Positions 25,398-34,892 of a stretch of 64,000 bases of DNA are shown here, one piece after another. A model generated the notes under the pieces. It worked only from the letters and a program-made list of their open reading frames with translations. It did no database searches and was not told the origin of the DNA. This DNA comes from an uncultured Sulfitobacter sp. (GTDB taxonomy: Bacteria; Pseudomonadota; Alphaproteobacteria; Rhodobacterales; Rhodobacteraceae), in NCBI GenBank assembly GCA_947502265.1, contig CANMZB010000011.1:85068-149067 (forward strand), in the 5' to 3' direction. The position numbers and the translations under genes were made by a program. Positions within the stretch are counted from its first letter, which is position 1, and each line of letters opens with the position of its first letter.

Positions 25398-26327
25398 ATG
25401 GTTGACACCCCCCGTTCGTTTCAGGAAATTATTCTGCGCCTGCAAAGCTATTGGGCACGTCAGGGCTGTGCCATCCTGCAACCTTATGACATGGAGGTCG
25501 GGGCAGGCACGTTCCACCCTGCGACCACCCTGCGCTCGTTAGGCACGCAGCCTTGGGCCGCGGCCTATGTGCAACCCTCGCGGCGCCCGACGGATGGCCG
25601 TTACGGCGAGAACCCGAACCGCTTGCAACATTATTACCAGTATCAGGTCTTGATCAAACCCAGCCCGCCAGAGTTGCAAGAGCTGTACCTTGGTTCGCTC
25701 GAAGCGATTGGTGTGGACATGGATTTGCACGATATCCGGTTTGTCGAGGATGATTGGGAAAGCCCGACATTGGGTGCATGGGGCTTAGGCTGGGAAGTGT
25801 GGTGCGATGGCATGGAAGTGAGCCAGTTCACCTATTTTCAACAGGTCGGCGGGCATGATTGCCACCCTGTCTCGGGTGAGCTGACCTATGGTCTTGAGCG
25901 GCTGGCGATGTATATTCTGGGTGTGGATCATGTGATGGACATGCCGTTCAACGATCCCGATGCGCCAATCCCGCTTAGCTATGGGGATGTGTTCAAGCAG
26001 ACCGAAGAAGAATACGCGCGCTGGAATTTCGATGTGGCCAACACCGATGTGTTGCTGCGCCACTTCGAGGAGGCAGAGACCGAATGCGGCGCGATCCTTG
26101 CCCAAGAACATCTGGACCCGAAAACTGGCAAACGCATCGTGATGGTGCATCCTGCCTATGATCAGGCGATCAAGGCGAGCCACATCTTCAACCTGCTGGA
26201 TGCGCGCGGCGTGATTTCCGTCACCGAGCGGCAGGCGTATATCGGACGGGTTCGTGCGCTGACGAAAATGTGCGCGGATGCCTTTGTGCAAACCCGCGCA
26301 GGTGGCTGGACACAGGATGCGGCCTGA
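25398..26327 (+). CDS. glyQ: Glycine--tRNA ligase alpha subunit
   Basis: Class II aminoacyl-tRNA synthetase alpha subunit of the bacterial alpha2-beta2 GlyRS. The 309 residues begin with the family block [19 protein letters not shown] and contain [35 protein letters not shown] and the late [11 protein letters not shown] motif. glyS is 791 nt downstream with a membrane-anchored gene between them, an arrangement seen in Rhodobacterales. Confidence 0.97.
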   Translation: MVDTPRSFQEIILRLQSYWARQGCAILQPYDMEVGAGTFHPATTLRSLGTQPWAAAYVQPSRRPTDGRYGENPNRLQHYYQYQVLIKPSPPELQELYLGSLEAIGVDMDLHDIRFVEDDWESPTLGAWGLGWEVWCDGMEVSQFTYFQQVGGHDCHPVSGELTYGLERLAMYILGVDHVMDMPFNDPDAPIPLSYGDVFKQTEEEYARWNFDVANTDVLLRHFEEAETECGAILAQEHLDPKTGKRIVMVHPAYDQAIKASHIFNLLDARGVISVTERQAYIGRVRALTKMCADAFVQTRAGGWTQDAA

Positions 26328-26396
26328 TCCGGCGCAGGATTTATCGACCGCTGACGTGCGCGCCAACACACGGCACGTTTGAGCCTATATTGAACT

Positions 26397-26483
26397 GAAC
26401 CCGACGCATGAGCGGCAAAACTTTAGAACCCGACGCATGAGCGGCAAAATCGTAGGACCCGGCGCATGAGCGGCAAAATCGTA
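26397..26483 (+). repeat. Three tandem 29-bp repeats carrying start codons
   Basis: Units at 26397, 26426 and 26455, each with GACGCATGAGCGGCAAAA (third: GGCGCATGAGCGGCAAAA). As 29 is not a multiple of 3, the three ATGs (26408, 26437, 26466) lie in different frames. ATG 1 and ATG 2 each open a 10-codon frame (MSGKTLEPDA and MSGKIVGPGA) whose TGA overlaps the next ATG as ATGA. ATG 3 starts the real gene. Confidence 0.92.
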
Positions 26484-26987
26484 GGAATCGTCATCTTGAT
26501 CTCTTCATTGATTGTGGGGGCGTCTCTTTATTATCTTCAGGTCTACGGATTTTACCACAAGGTGTCCGCACCGGTCGAGGGGATCAGCCTGACGACCATC
26601 GCGTCCGGCGAATCCGAAGTGATCCCGTTCGAGAACTTTCAGGCGATCGACGCCGACAGCTCCCCGATCCGCTATCGCGCGTGTTTCGTTACGCCCTACA
26701 GTCTTGCCTTGCTGACGGAGACGTTCCAGATGGTCGAAGGCGTGATGCCGCGCAACGCGCCGGGCTGGTTCGACTGCTTTGATTCCGGTGCCATCGCGGG
26801 CGAGCTGGAGGCAGGCACAGCGCTGACGTTCATGGGGCAGAAAAACGTGGCGTATGGTGTGGACCGGATTGTGGCCATCACGAACGACGGGCGCGGTTAC
26901 GCGTGGCACGAGCTGAACGATTGTGGTGCCAAGGCCTATGACGGCACCGTGACGGGCGAGGAATGCCCGCCGAAGCCTGCCCGCTGA
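26466..26987 (+). CDS. Membrane-anchored protein of unknown function between glyQ and glyS
   Basis: 173 residues with an N-terminal membrane anchor (about 4-26) and a soluble, probably periplasmic domain with four Cys (RACFVTP, WFDCFDS, NDCGAK, EECPPKP). It resembles the Rhodobacterales family that I believe is catalogued as DUF6446, found between the two glycyl-tRNA synthetase genes. The ATG at 26466 is the third of three tandem repeats and overlaps the stop of an upstream mini-frame, so initiation is probably coupled to it. Function unknown. Confidence 0.8.
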   Translation: MSGKIVGIVILISSLIVGASLYYLQVYGFYHKVSAPVEGISLTTIASGESEVIPFENFQAIDADSSPIRYRACFVTPYSLALLTETFQMVEGVMPRNAPGWFDCFDSGAIAGELEAGTALTFMGQKNVAYGVDRIVAITNDGRGYAWHELNDCGAKAYDGTVTGEECPPKPAR

Positions 26988-27118
26988 TCGTCGCGCGCAC
27001 AGGCCGCACATCAAGACGTTGGCAAATCTGAGGTGTTCGGGGCTGGACCCTGCGCCGCCCGCCCGTTATCCAAGCGTCCAAACCAAGGCCGCAAAACGCG
27101 GCAAAAAGAGGACGCGCC

Positions 27119-29434
27119 GTGCCAGACCTGCTGATCGAACTTTTCTCCGAAGAAATCCCCGCACGGATGCAAAGCCGCGCGGGCGAAGACCTTAAATCGC
27201 TGGTCACCAACGGGCTGGTCGAGGCGGGCCTGACCTATGCCAGCGCCGCCGCGTTTAGCACGCCGCGCCGGTTGTGCCTGACGGTCGAGGGGGTGCTCGA
27301 CGCCAGCCCGCGCACAGTGGACGAGCGTAAAGGCCCCAAGGCAGACGCCCCCGAGAAAGCCATCGAAGGTTTCCTGCGCGGTGCCGGCCTGACCCGCGCC
27401 GATCTCGAAGAGCGCGACACCCCCAAAGGCAAGATTCTGTTTGCCAAAATCACCCGCGAAGGCCGCCCTGCCGCGGACATCGTGGCCGAGGTGCTGGACA
27501 CAACGATCCGCAACTTCCCGTGGCCCAAATCCATGCGCTGGGGCAACGGTTCCTTGCGCTGGGTCCGCCCGCTGCATTCGATCCTGTGCATCCTCACGCG
27601 TGAGGACGGCGCGCAAATTGTTCCGCTTGACGTGGACGGCATTGTCGCGGGCAACACGACACGCGGTCACCGGTTCCTTGCGCCCGACGCTTTTTCCGTC
27701 AGCGGCTTTGATGATTACACGGCCAAGCTGGCGCGCGCGCATGTGGTACTCGATCCGGTCGCGCGCCGCGACACGATCTGGCATGACGCGACCAACACCG
27801 CATTCGCCAACGGCATGGAAGTGGTCGAAGACGCGGGCCTTCTGGCCGAGGTGGCGGGGCTGGTGGAGTGGCCTGTGGTGCTGATGGGGCGGATTGGCGA
27901 TGATTTCCTCGATCTGCCGCCCGAGGTGCTGCAAACCTCGATGAAAGAGCATCAGAAATTCTTTTCGGTTCGCAACCCCAAGACGGGCCGGATCGAACGT
28001 TTTGTGACCGTCGCCAACCGCACAACGGCGGACGATGGCGCGACGATCCTCGCAGGCAACGAGAAGGTTTTGAGCGCACGTTTGGCGGATGCAAAATTCT
28101 TCTGGGACAACGACTTGCGGGTGGCAAAGTCCGATGAGGGTATGGCTGCGTGGGTCGAGAACCTGAAAAACGTGACTTTCCATAACAAGCTGGGCACGCA
28201 GGCCGAGTTGATCGAGCGTATGGCCGTTCTGGCCCGCGAAATCGCCCCAATGGTCGGCGCCGATCCGGACGCCGCCGAAGAAGCCGCGCGCATCGCTAAG
28301 GCCGATCTGTCGTCCGAAATGGTCTATGAATTCCCCGAATTGCAGGGGTTGATGGGCCGTTACTATGCGCAAGCCGCCGGCCACAGCGACGAGGTGGCGG
28401 CAGCCGCCCAAGAGCATTACGCGCCGTTGGGACCATCAGACGCTGTGCCGACTGCGCCGGTGTCGGTGGCCGTGGCGCTGGCCGAGAAGATCGACAAGCT
28501 GACAGGGTTTTGGGCGATTGATGAGAAGCCAACGGGGTCAAAAGACCCGTTTGCGCTGCGGCGGGCGGCGTTGGGGGTTATTCGGACGCTGGAAGAAAAT
28601 AGAGTCTCGCTAAGCTTGAACAGTCTATTGCGACTCTCAGCAGAGAATTTGCATAAATCGGCTTCGATAGAGGCAATACAATCAATCTGGGTCAAATGGG
28701 ATGAACCTGACGGCAATGTACGATTGATTGAAACCACAGAGGAAAGTGTAGGCTGGGAAAGCGAGATCGACAATCGAAACGATGTTGTGACGTATCACCA
28801 TAAAAAAGTTGAGACGTTCCCAATCGGTGCCGATATATTTGATAAGTTTGAAAATGTATTTGATGCGCAGTTGCAAATTGGTTTGTGCCGCACTGTTTCC
28901 TACATAGTACCTCGGCTCCTCGCCTTCCTCCACGACCGCCTCAAAGTCTACCTCAAAGACCAAGGCATCCGTCATGACATCATCGACGCTTGCATCGCTA
29001 TGCCCGGCAATGACGACCTCACCCTGCTGGTCAAACGCGCCCGCGCGCTTAGCGATACGTTGAAAACCGACGATGGCGAGAACCTGTTGCAGGCGTTCAA
29101 GCGGGCGAACAATATCCTTAGTCAGGCCGAAGAGGCGGACGGGGTGGAATACTCTTATGGCGCGGATGTGAAATTTGCCGAGTCGGCAGAGGAGAAGGCG
29201 CTGTTTGCTGCCCTTGATGCCGCCGAAGCGGTGATCACTCCGGCGATGGCTGCACAGGATTTTTCGACTGCGATGTCTGCGATGGCCGCCCTGCGCGGGC
29301 CGCTGGATGCGTTTTTCGAGGCGGTGCAAATCAACACCGACAACGCGACCGTGCGGCGCAACCGGCTTAATCTGCTCAGCCGTATCCGCCAGCTTTGCAC
29401 CGGCGTGGCGGACCTGACATCGGTCGAGGGGTAA
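27119..29434 (+). CDS. glyS: Glycine--tRNA ligase beta subunit
   Basis: Beta subunit of GlyRS, for tRNA recognition. The GTG at 27119 has GAGGA upstream; the 771 residues start with PDLLIELFSEEIPARMQ and contain the usual RMWGNGSLRW-type (MRWGNGSLRWVRP) and KEHQKFFSVRNPKTG blocks, then DPFALRRAALGVIRTLE. From about 28600 to 28915 (residues ~495-599) an insert of roughly 90 residues, visibly AT-rich with different codon use, separates this from the downstream FLHDRLKVYLKDQGIRHDIID block. The reading frame is kept, so the gene looks functional. Confidence 0.95.
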   Translation: MPDLLIELFSEEIPARMQSRAGEDLKSLVTNGLVEAGLTYASAAAFSTPRRLCLTVEGVLDASPRTVDERKGPKADAPEKAIEGFLRGAGLTRADLEERDTPKGKILFAKITREGRPAADIVAEVLDTTIRNFPWPKSMRWGNGSLRWVRPLHSILCILTREDGAQIVPLDVDGIVAGNTTRGHRFLAPDAFSVSGFDDYTAKLARAHVVLDPVARRDTIWHDATNTAFANGMEVVEDAGLLAEVAGLVEWPVVLMGRIGDDFLDLPPEVLQTSMKEHQKFFSVRNPKTGRIERFVTVANRTTADDGATILAGNEKVLSARLADAKFFWDNDLRVAKSDEGMAAWVENLKNVTFHNKLGTQAELIERMAVLAREIAPMVGADPDAAEEAARIAKADLSSEMVYEFPELQGLMGRYYAQAAGHSDEVAAAAQEHYAPLGPSDAVPTAPVSVAVALAEKIDKLTGFWAIDEKPTGSKDPFALRRAALGVIRTLEENRVSLSLNSLLRLSAENLHKSASIEAIQSIWVKWDEPDGNVRLIETTEESVGWESEIDNRNDVVTYHHKKVETFPIGADIFDKFENVFDAQLQIGLCRTVSYIVPRLLAFLHDRLKVYLKDQGIRHDIIDACIAMPGNDDLTLLVKRARALSDTLKTDDGENLLQAFKRANNILSQAEEADGVEYSYGADVKFAESAEEKALFAALDAAEAVITPAMAAQDFSTAMSAMAALRGPLDAFFEAVQINTDNATVRRNRLNLLSRIRQLCTGVADLTSVEG

Positions 29435-29550
29435 GGGCGGCTTAGCAGCGTGGCTTGGGGTGAAGTTATCCAAGTTTCACCCCTGACAGGTATCGCTTGG
29501 CCCTGCGTAGCAATGGCCCTATGTTGCGGATGAAGTCAAAGGATGCCGCA

Positions 29551-32088
29551 GTGCAGAATAATCCCGATACCACGCTGATCACCCAAACCGCTCCTATCGA
29601 AAACGCCACCCACGGCGGGCGGGCGAAATGCCTGCAAAGATTGGTGCGGCTTGATCTGCCGGTGCCGCGCACTGTGGCGCTGTCTTTTACCACGGTCCAC
29701 AAGATCGCGAATGGTGAACTGCCCGACGTGGATTCTGTTGTCGATGCGTTTCCAAAGAACGCGCTTTTGTGTGTGCGCCCCTCCAGCGAAGATCCCGATT
29801 GGGGCGGGCCGGGGGCCGTGTTGAACATCGGAATGAACGACGCCCGCTTCAAGCGGTTCTGCGATACCATGGGCGAGGGGCCTGCGGCGGCTCTTTATAC
29901 CCGTTTTGTGCAGGCCTATGCGGTCAACGTCGCGCGCCTTGATCCTGATATGTTCGATGATGTGGATGGCGACGGCCGTGCCGCGCTTGACCAAACTTTA
30001 CGCGCCTATGAGGCTGAAACAGAAGAGAAATTCCCCCAGTCGCGGCGTGTGCAACTGGCTGCGGTACTGCGTTCGATGGCGCGGGCGTGGAACGGCACCA
30101 CCGCGCGGCTGTTGCGGCAGGCCAAGGGGGCGCCGGCGGATGCGGGCCTTGGCCTTGTGGTGCAAGAGATGATCTTTGGCGTAGGTGTGGGGCAATGCGG
30201 ATCGGGTGTGTTGCAACTGGTCAACAGCGACACAGGCGCGCCGCAGGTCACCGGCCGGTATCTGGGTCAAAGCCAGGGCCGCGATGCCGTCGAGGGCGAT
30301 GCGGGGGCGCTGTATCTGACACATGATCCGCGTGGCACCGCGTTGGAGGACGTGCTGCCGGAGGCGTTCGAAGAACTGAAAGCCCACGCAGGCCTTATGC
30401 GCAGCCGTCTGCGCGAAGAGATGCACGTTGAGTTCGCGATTGATAACGGCGCGCTTCATATCCTTGATGGCGTTCGGGTGTCGCGCTCTTCACGCGCGTC
30501 AGTCCGCATTGCTGTTACGCTGGCGCAAGAGGGCATCATCAGCCGCGAAGAAGCGTTGATGCGGGTGCAGCCCCGTTTGCTCACGGAACTTTTGCACCGC
30601 CAGATCGACCCGTCGGTAAAGCGCGATGTCATCGGCCAGGGTATCGCGGCCAGTCCGGGTGCTGCCACCGGTCGGCTGGTGTTTGATGCCGCCGATGCAC
30701 AGGCAAGCGCTGCGCGCGGCGAGAAGTGCATCCTTGTGCGTCGCGAAACCTCGTCGGAAGATGTGCGCGGCATGCATGCGGCGCAGGCGGTTCTGACAGA
30801 GCGGGGCGGCATCACCAGCCATGCGGCGGTCATCGGGCGCGGCATCGGGTTGCCGTGTGTGGTGGGGGCGTCAAATCTTATCTTCAACCTGCGCAACCGG
30901 ACGGTCACCGCGCGTGACGGGCGGGTGTTTCATGCGGGGGATGTGATCACGGTCGATGGCTCTACCGGGCAGGTGCTGGCGGGCGCTGCCGCGATGCAGG
31001 AGGCCTCGCTTGATGAATACTTCCGGCTTTTAATGGCATGGGCCGAAGAAAGTGCCGACATCGGTATTCGTGCAAACGCCGATACGCCGACCGACGCACA
31101 GACCGCCCGCAATTTCGATGCGCATGGTATCGGGCTGTGCCGGACGGAACATATGTTCTTTGATCCGGGCCGATTAACTGTCATGCGCGAGATGATATTT
31201 GCCGAAACTTCGGAAGGGCGGCGCGCCGTTCTGGAACGGCTGTTGCCCATGCAGCGCGATGATTTCAAACAGCTTTTCCGGATTATGCAGGGGCAGCCCG
31301 TGTGCATCCGTCTTTTTGATCCGCCATTACATGAATTTATGCCACTGGATCCAGGCGGGCAGCGCGAGCTGGCCGAGGCGTTGGGCCTGCCGCGTTCCGA
31401 TGTGACCCGCCGGATCGAGTCGATGCGCGAATATAACCCGATGCTCGGGCTGCGCGGCGTGCGTTTGGGCATCACCGTGCCCGAAATTTACGAGATGCAG
31501 GCGCGCGCGATTTTCGAGGCGATCGTCGATACCGCACAAGACGGTGATCCGGTGGTGCCCGAAATCATGATCCCGCTTGTCTCTGCGCGCCGCGAAGTCG
31601 AGCTTGTCAAAGGTGCGATTGATGCCGTCGCTGCCGCTGTGCGCAACGAGCGCGGCACCAATTTCGACTACCGCCTTGGTGTGATGGTCGAGACGCCGCG
31701 CGCTGCACTGCGTGCAGCTGAAATTGCGCCTTATTGCGCCTTTCTTAGTTTTGGCACCAACGATCTGACACAAATGACCTACGGGCTGTCGCGCGATGAT
31801 GCCGGGCGGTTCATGTCGGATTATGTCAAGCAAGGCGTGTTTGACGAAGACCCGTTTCACACGCTTGATTTTGACGGGGTGGGAGAACTGTTGCAACTGG
31901 GTGCGCAACGCGGGCGCGCGGCCAAGCCGGGCATTACCCTGTCGGTCTGCGGCGAGCATGGCGGGAACCCCGAATCGATAGCATTTTGTCGCGATGCAGG
32001 GTTTAGTTACGTTTCCTGCTCTCCGTTTCGCGTTCCGGTTGCGCGCCTCGCGGCAGCACAGTTGGCTATTTTGGACAAGATGAGGTAG
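29551..32088 (+). CDS. PPDK-like PEP-utilising enzyme with diverged N-terminal half
   Basis: 845 residues. I choose the GTG at 29551 for its AAAGGA 7 nt upstream; ATG codons at 29521 and 29530 are alternatives. The C-terminal half is typical pyruvate phosphate dikinase: swivel-His motif GGITSHAAVIGRGIGLPC (about 430), GLCRTEHMFF (about 545) and SVCGEHGGNPESIAF (about 810). The N-terminal ATP-grasp half is diverged: the substrate loop reads RPSSEDPDWGGPGAVLNIG and the usual LQTR motif reads LDGVR. The Rhodobacterales neighbourhood after glyS commonly holds a PPDK gene. Activity as true PPDK is uncertain. Confidence 0.8.
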   Translation: MQNNPDTTLITQTAPIENATHGGRAKCLQRLVRLDLPVPRTVALSFTTVHKIANGELPDVDSVVDAFPKNALLCVRPSSEDPDWGGPGAVLNIGMNDARFKRFCDTMGEGPAAALYTRFVQAYAVNVARLDPDMFDDVDGDGRAALDQTLRAYEAETEEKFPQSRRVQLAAVLRSMARAWNGTTARLLRQAKGAPADAGLGLVVQEMIFGVGVGQCGSGVLQLVNSDTGAPQVTGRYLGQSQGRDAVEGDAGALYLTHDPRGTALEDVLPEAFEELKAHAGLMRSRLREEMHVEFAIDNGALHILDGVRVSRSSRASVRIAVTLAQEGIISREEALMRVQPRLLTELLHRQIDPSVKRDVIGQGIAASPGAATGRLVFDAADAQASAARGEKCILVRRETSSEDVRGMHAAQAVLTERGGITSHAAVIGRGIGLPCVVGASNLIFNLRNRTVTARDGRVFHAGDVITVDGSTGQVLAGAAAMQEASLDEYFRLLMAWAEESADIGIRANADTPTDAQTARNFDAHGIGLCRTEHMFFDPGRLTVMREMIFAETSEGRRAVLERLLPMQRDDFKQLFRIMQGQPVCIRLFDPPLHEFMPLDPGGQRELAEALGLPRSDVTRRIESMREYNPMLGLRGVRLGITVPEIYEMQARAIFEAIVDTAQDGDPVVPEIMIPLVSARREVELVKGAIDAVAAAVRNERGTNFDYRLGVMVETPRAALRAAEIAPYCAFLSFGTNDLTQMTYGLSRDDAGRFMSDYVKQGVFDEDPFHTLDFDGVGELLQLGAQRGRAAKPGITLSVCGEHGGNPESIAFCRDAGFSYVSCSPFRVPVARLAAAQLAILDKMR

Positions 32089-32217
32089 TTTTTCAAAATT
32101 ACGCCACAACATGTCGTGTTGCTCGGCGGTAGCCCGCCCATCCACGGTCGCTTGACTTGTTACAAAAGCAATTTTTGCGCTATGCGCCCCAAGGAATGAC
32201 AAACTTGGGGAAAGACA

Positions 32218-32862
32218 ATGCGGTCTGGATGGAAACGAACTCTTGCGGCCTCGCTCACGGCATTTGGTATTTGCGTAATGCCTGCGGTATCATTTGCAAA
32301 TGCGGGCGCGGAGGACCTTGCAAAGGTTGAGCAACGCGGATTGGGAAAGGTCGGAGCGAACCGGCTGAACACACTGGTTGCACCCACCCAAACCAGCGCG
32401 CAGTTTGCCACACTGACGCGCGCGTGGCTGGACAACCAGCCCGCTGCAAAAGGGTCCGAGCAATTCCGCTGCCTCGCCGAAGCGCTGTATTTCGAAGCGC
32501 GCGGCGAGACGATCAAGGGACAATTTGCCGTGGCCGAGGTGATCCGCAACCGTGTGGCCTCCAAGCGCTTTCCCGGATCCTATTGCGGTGTGATCAAACA
32601 GGGCACCGGCAAGAAGTACCAATGCCAGTTTACCTATACCTGTGACGGCAATGCCGAAGTGATCGCCGAACCTGCCGCCTATGCCCGCGTCGCCAAGGTG
32701 GCGCGCGCGGTGATCGACGGCAAAGCGCCGGACCTGACGGATGGCGCCACATTCTATCATACCACTGCTGTCCGTCCCAGCTGGGCGCGCAAATTCGTGA
32801 ATACCACGCGGATCGGTGTGCATCTTTTCTACCGGCGCGACGTGCAAACGGCGAGCAACTAA
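32218..32862 (+). CDS. SleB-type cell wall hydrolase
   Basis: 214 residues with a signal peptide (about 1-27) and a Hydrolase_2 (SleB-like) domain: CLAEALYFEARGETIKGQFA (about 82-101) with the predicted catalytic Glu, then AEVIRNRVASKRFPGSYCGV. Two Cys in YQCQFTYTCDG are typical. It probably cuts peptidoglycan glycan strands in the periplasm. The start has GGGGAA upstream. Monocistronic in appearance. Confidence 0.9.
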   Translation: MRSGWKRTLAASLTAFGICVMPAVSFANAGAEDLAKVEQRGLGKVGANRLNTLVAPTQTSAQFATLTRAWLDNQPAAKGSEQFRCLAEALYFEARGETIKGQFAVAEVIRNRVASKRFPGSYCGVIKQGTGKKYQCQFTYTCDGNAEVIAEPAAYARVAKVARAVIDGKAPDLTDGATFYHTTAVRPSWARKFVNTTRIGVHLFYRRDVQTASN

Positions 32863-32962
32863 AGACGCAAATGGAATGTCAGGGGGCGCTTGTCGCCCTC
32901 GACGGGCGCGCCACTTGGTTATACACGCGACAGCATTCCCTTACCGGCTGTGAGTTGAACCT

Positions 32963-33886
32963 ATGTCGTCCGAGACGCGCCTTGCCTTTGCCCATCCCTC
33001 AGAACGCGCCGCCGCCACCGCGCCGCAGTGTCCGTTGGACAGAATTTCGGTGCGCGATCACACCGTAGAGGTCGAAATTGGCGCTTTCCAGGCCGAGCGC
33101 GGCGTGACCCAGCGTATCTGTTTCAACATCGTGGTCGAGGTGCAGCCGCTCAGCGGTCCGGTTGACGATGATGTGGACCGCATCCTTTCCTATGACAAGG
33201 TGACAGAGGCGATTCAGGCCGAACTGGGCGTCGAGCGTCTGGCGTTGTTGGAAACGCTGGCCGAACGCGTGGCCGAACGGATACTGCTTGAGCCGCAGGC
33301 GATGCGGGTTTTCGTGCGTATTGAAAAGCTTGACCGTGGTCCGGGCGCTTTGGGGGTCGAAATCGTGCGGGCCCGAGATGGTGCGCCGCCCGCAGAGATC
33401 GCGCCCGAAGCCGCCCCGCATCCCGAACTGGTGTTTCTGGGTAACGAAGCGATTGCCTCCGTGCATCTGGCCGGGTGGCTTGACCAATTGCTTGCATTGG
33501 GTCGCCCGTTGGTTCTGTGTGTGGGCGCGTCCGATGTGTCTGCACCGAGGGTCGCGCACCGGATGGCGCAGCGCCGCATCGACCTTTTGGCAATTGAACA
33601 GAACGCCTGGGTTCTGGCCGCGCGCGACAGCCGCTGTGTTGTGGTCGAGACCAGAACCGAGCTGGATTGGGCGATGAAGAACGGCCAGACCTGCGTCTGG
33701 GCGCCTTCCAAAATTGTGCTGGACAGCGTCGATACCCCCTCGGCGCAACCGCGCGATGCGGTGGCGCTGGCCGCATGGTTTGCCGCAACATTCGATGCAC
33801 AGAAAATGCTGGTCATCGGTGCGCCGCTGCCCGATGCGGCATCGGTGCCGCTGCGCGCGGTCGGGGTGGACAATGACACGCTCTGA
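32963..33886 (+). CDS. folB: Dihydroneopterin aldolase with C-terminal extension
   Basis: Converts dihydroneopterin to 6-hydroxymethyl-dihydropterin and glycolaldehyde. Residues ~25-140 form the FolB tunnelling fold (ISVRDHTVEVEIGAFQAERG, ILSYDKV, LETLAERVAERIL, RIEKLDRGPGALG). The ~165 further residues make the protein 307 long, about 2.5 times the usual length; they look like a separate domain of unknown role, which I believe is common in this order. folP overlaps the end, so the two are coupled. Confidence 0.9.
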   Translation: MSSETRLAFAHPSERAAATAPQCPLDRISVRDHTVEVEIGAFQAERGVTQRICFNIVVEVQPLSGPVDDDVDRILSYDKVTEAIQAELGVERLALLETLAERVAERILLEPQAMRVFVRIEKLDRGPGALGVEIVRARDGAPPAEIAPEAAPHPELVFLGNEAIASVHLAGWLDQLLALGRPLVLCVGASDVSAPRVAHRMAQRRIDLLAIEQNAWVLAARDSRCVVVETRTELDWAMKNGQTCVWAPSKIVLDSVDTPSAQPRDAVALAAWFAATFDAQKMLVIGAPLPDAASVPLRAVGVDNDTL

Positions 33887-34892
33887 CATGGCACGCAGCT
33901 ATTATCGCCCTATCGTTCAATACGATATCGCACGCCCGGCACATGCGCTGTCGCTTGCGGGGGGCCGGGGCTGGTTCACCCATGTCGAGGTTCTGGCGCG
34001 CGGCGCCGTGCCGCGCATTGTTTCTGCCGACGGGGTGGCGCAGGCCGCGCCGCTTTGTGCGCCGCGGGCCACACTCGCGGGGCTGTCGATGGACCGCCCG
34101 TGCATTATGGGGATCGTCAACGCGACACCGGACAGTTTCTCTGATGGCGGGCTTCATGCTACAGCAACCGATGCAATTGCCGCAGGGCTGGCGATGGTGC
34201 AGGCGGGGGCGGACATGCTTGACATTGGCGGTGAATCCACGCGTCCGGGGGCGCAGTTGGTTGATCCGACCGAGGAAATACAGCGGGTTGTGCCGGTGAT
34301 CGCGGGCTTGCGCGCGCAAGGCTACGGCGGCGCGATCTCGATCGACACGCGTAAAGGCGATGTGGCGCAGGCGGCATTGGATGCGGGCGCGGACCTGATC
34401 AATGACGTGTCCGGTTTTACGTTTGATCCGACGCTTGCGATGGTTGCGGCAACGGCTGGTGCGCCGGTCTGTGTGATGCACGGTCCGATGGACCCGGCAA
34501 CAATGCACAAAGATCCGCGCTATGACGATGTGTTGCTGGACGTGTATGATTTTTTGGAAGCGCGGATTGCCACGCTTGTGGCGCAGGGCATACCGCACAG
34601 CCGGATCATGGCCGACCCCGGCATCGGATTTGGCAAAACGCAGGCGCATAACCTTGCGCTTCTGGCGCGGCTAAGCCTGTTTCACGGATTGGGCGTGCCG
34701 CTTCTTTTGGGGGTGTCGCGCAAGCGGTTTATCGGGACCATCGGCGGCGCCGCAAATGCGCAGGACCGCGCGCCCGGTTCTATCGCTGTGGCGTTGGGCG
34801 CGATAGCGCAAGGCGTGCAATTGGTGCGGGTGCATGATGTGGCCGAGACGCGTCAGGCGCTGGCGCTCTGGCGCGCGATGCATGGCGGTTAG
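33873..34892 (+). CDS. folP: Dihydropteroate synthase
   Basis: Joins hydroxymethyl-dihydropterin diphosphate and p-aminobenzoate. The ATG at 33873 (GGGGTGGA upstream, overlapping folB by 14 nt) gives 339 residues; an ATG at 33888 is possible. After an N-terminal ~70-residue extension come the DHPS signatures MGIVNATPDSFSDGG (about 90), DIGGESTRPGA (about 123), DPGIGFGKT (about 248) and GVSRKRFIG. glmM, which often follows folP in relatives, is missing; an opposite-strand transporter gene shares the four bases at the stop. Confidence 0.94.
   Translation: MTRSDMARSYYRPIVQYDIARPAHALSLAGGRGWFTHVEVLARGAVPRIVSADGVAQAAPLCAPRATLAGLSMDRPCIMGIVNATPDSFSDGGLHATATDAIAAGLAMVQAGADMLDIGGESTRPGAQLVDPTEEIQRVVPVIAGLRAQGYGGAISIDTRKGDVAQAALDAGADLINDVSGFTFDPTLAMVAATAGAPVCVMHGPMDPATMHKDPRYDDVLLDVYDFLEARIATLVAQGIPHSRIMADPGIGFGKTQAHNLALLARLSLFHGLGVPLLLGVSRKRFIGTIGGAANAQDRAPGSIAVALGAIAQGVQLVRVHDVAETRQALALWRAMHGG

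Noticed and set aside
26397..26483. A possible CRISPR-like array.
   Set aside because: The units are directly tandem with no spacers, only three in number, and end in a real start codon.
27011..28417. A 468-codon frame opposite glyS.
   Set aside because: Antisense shadow of a clear glyS; typical of GC-rich third-position bias.
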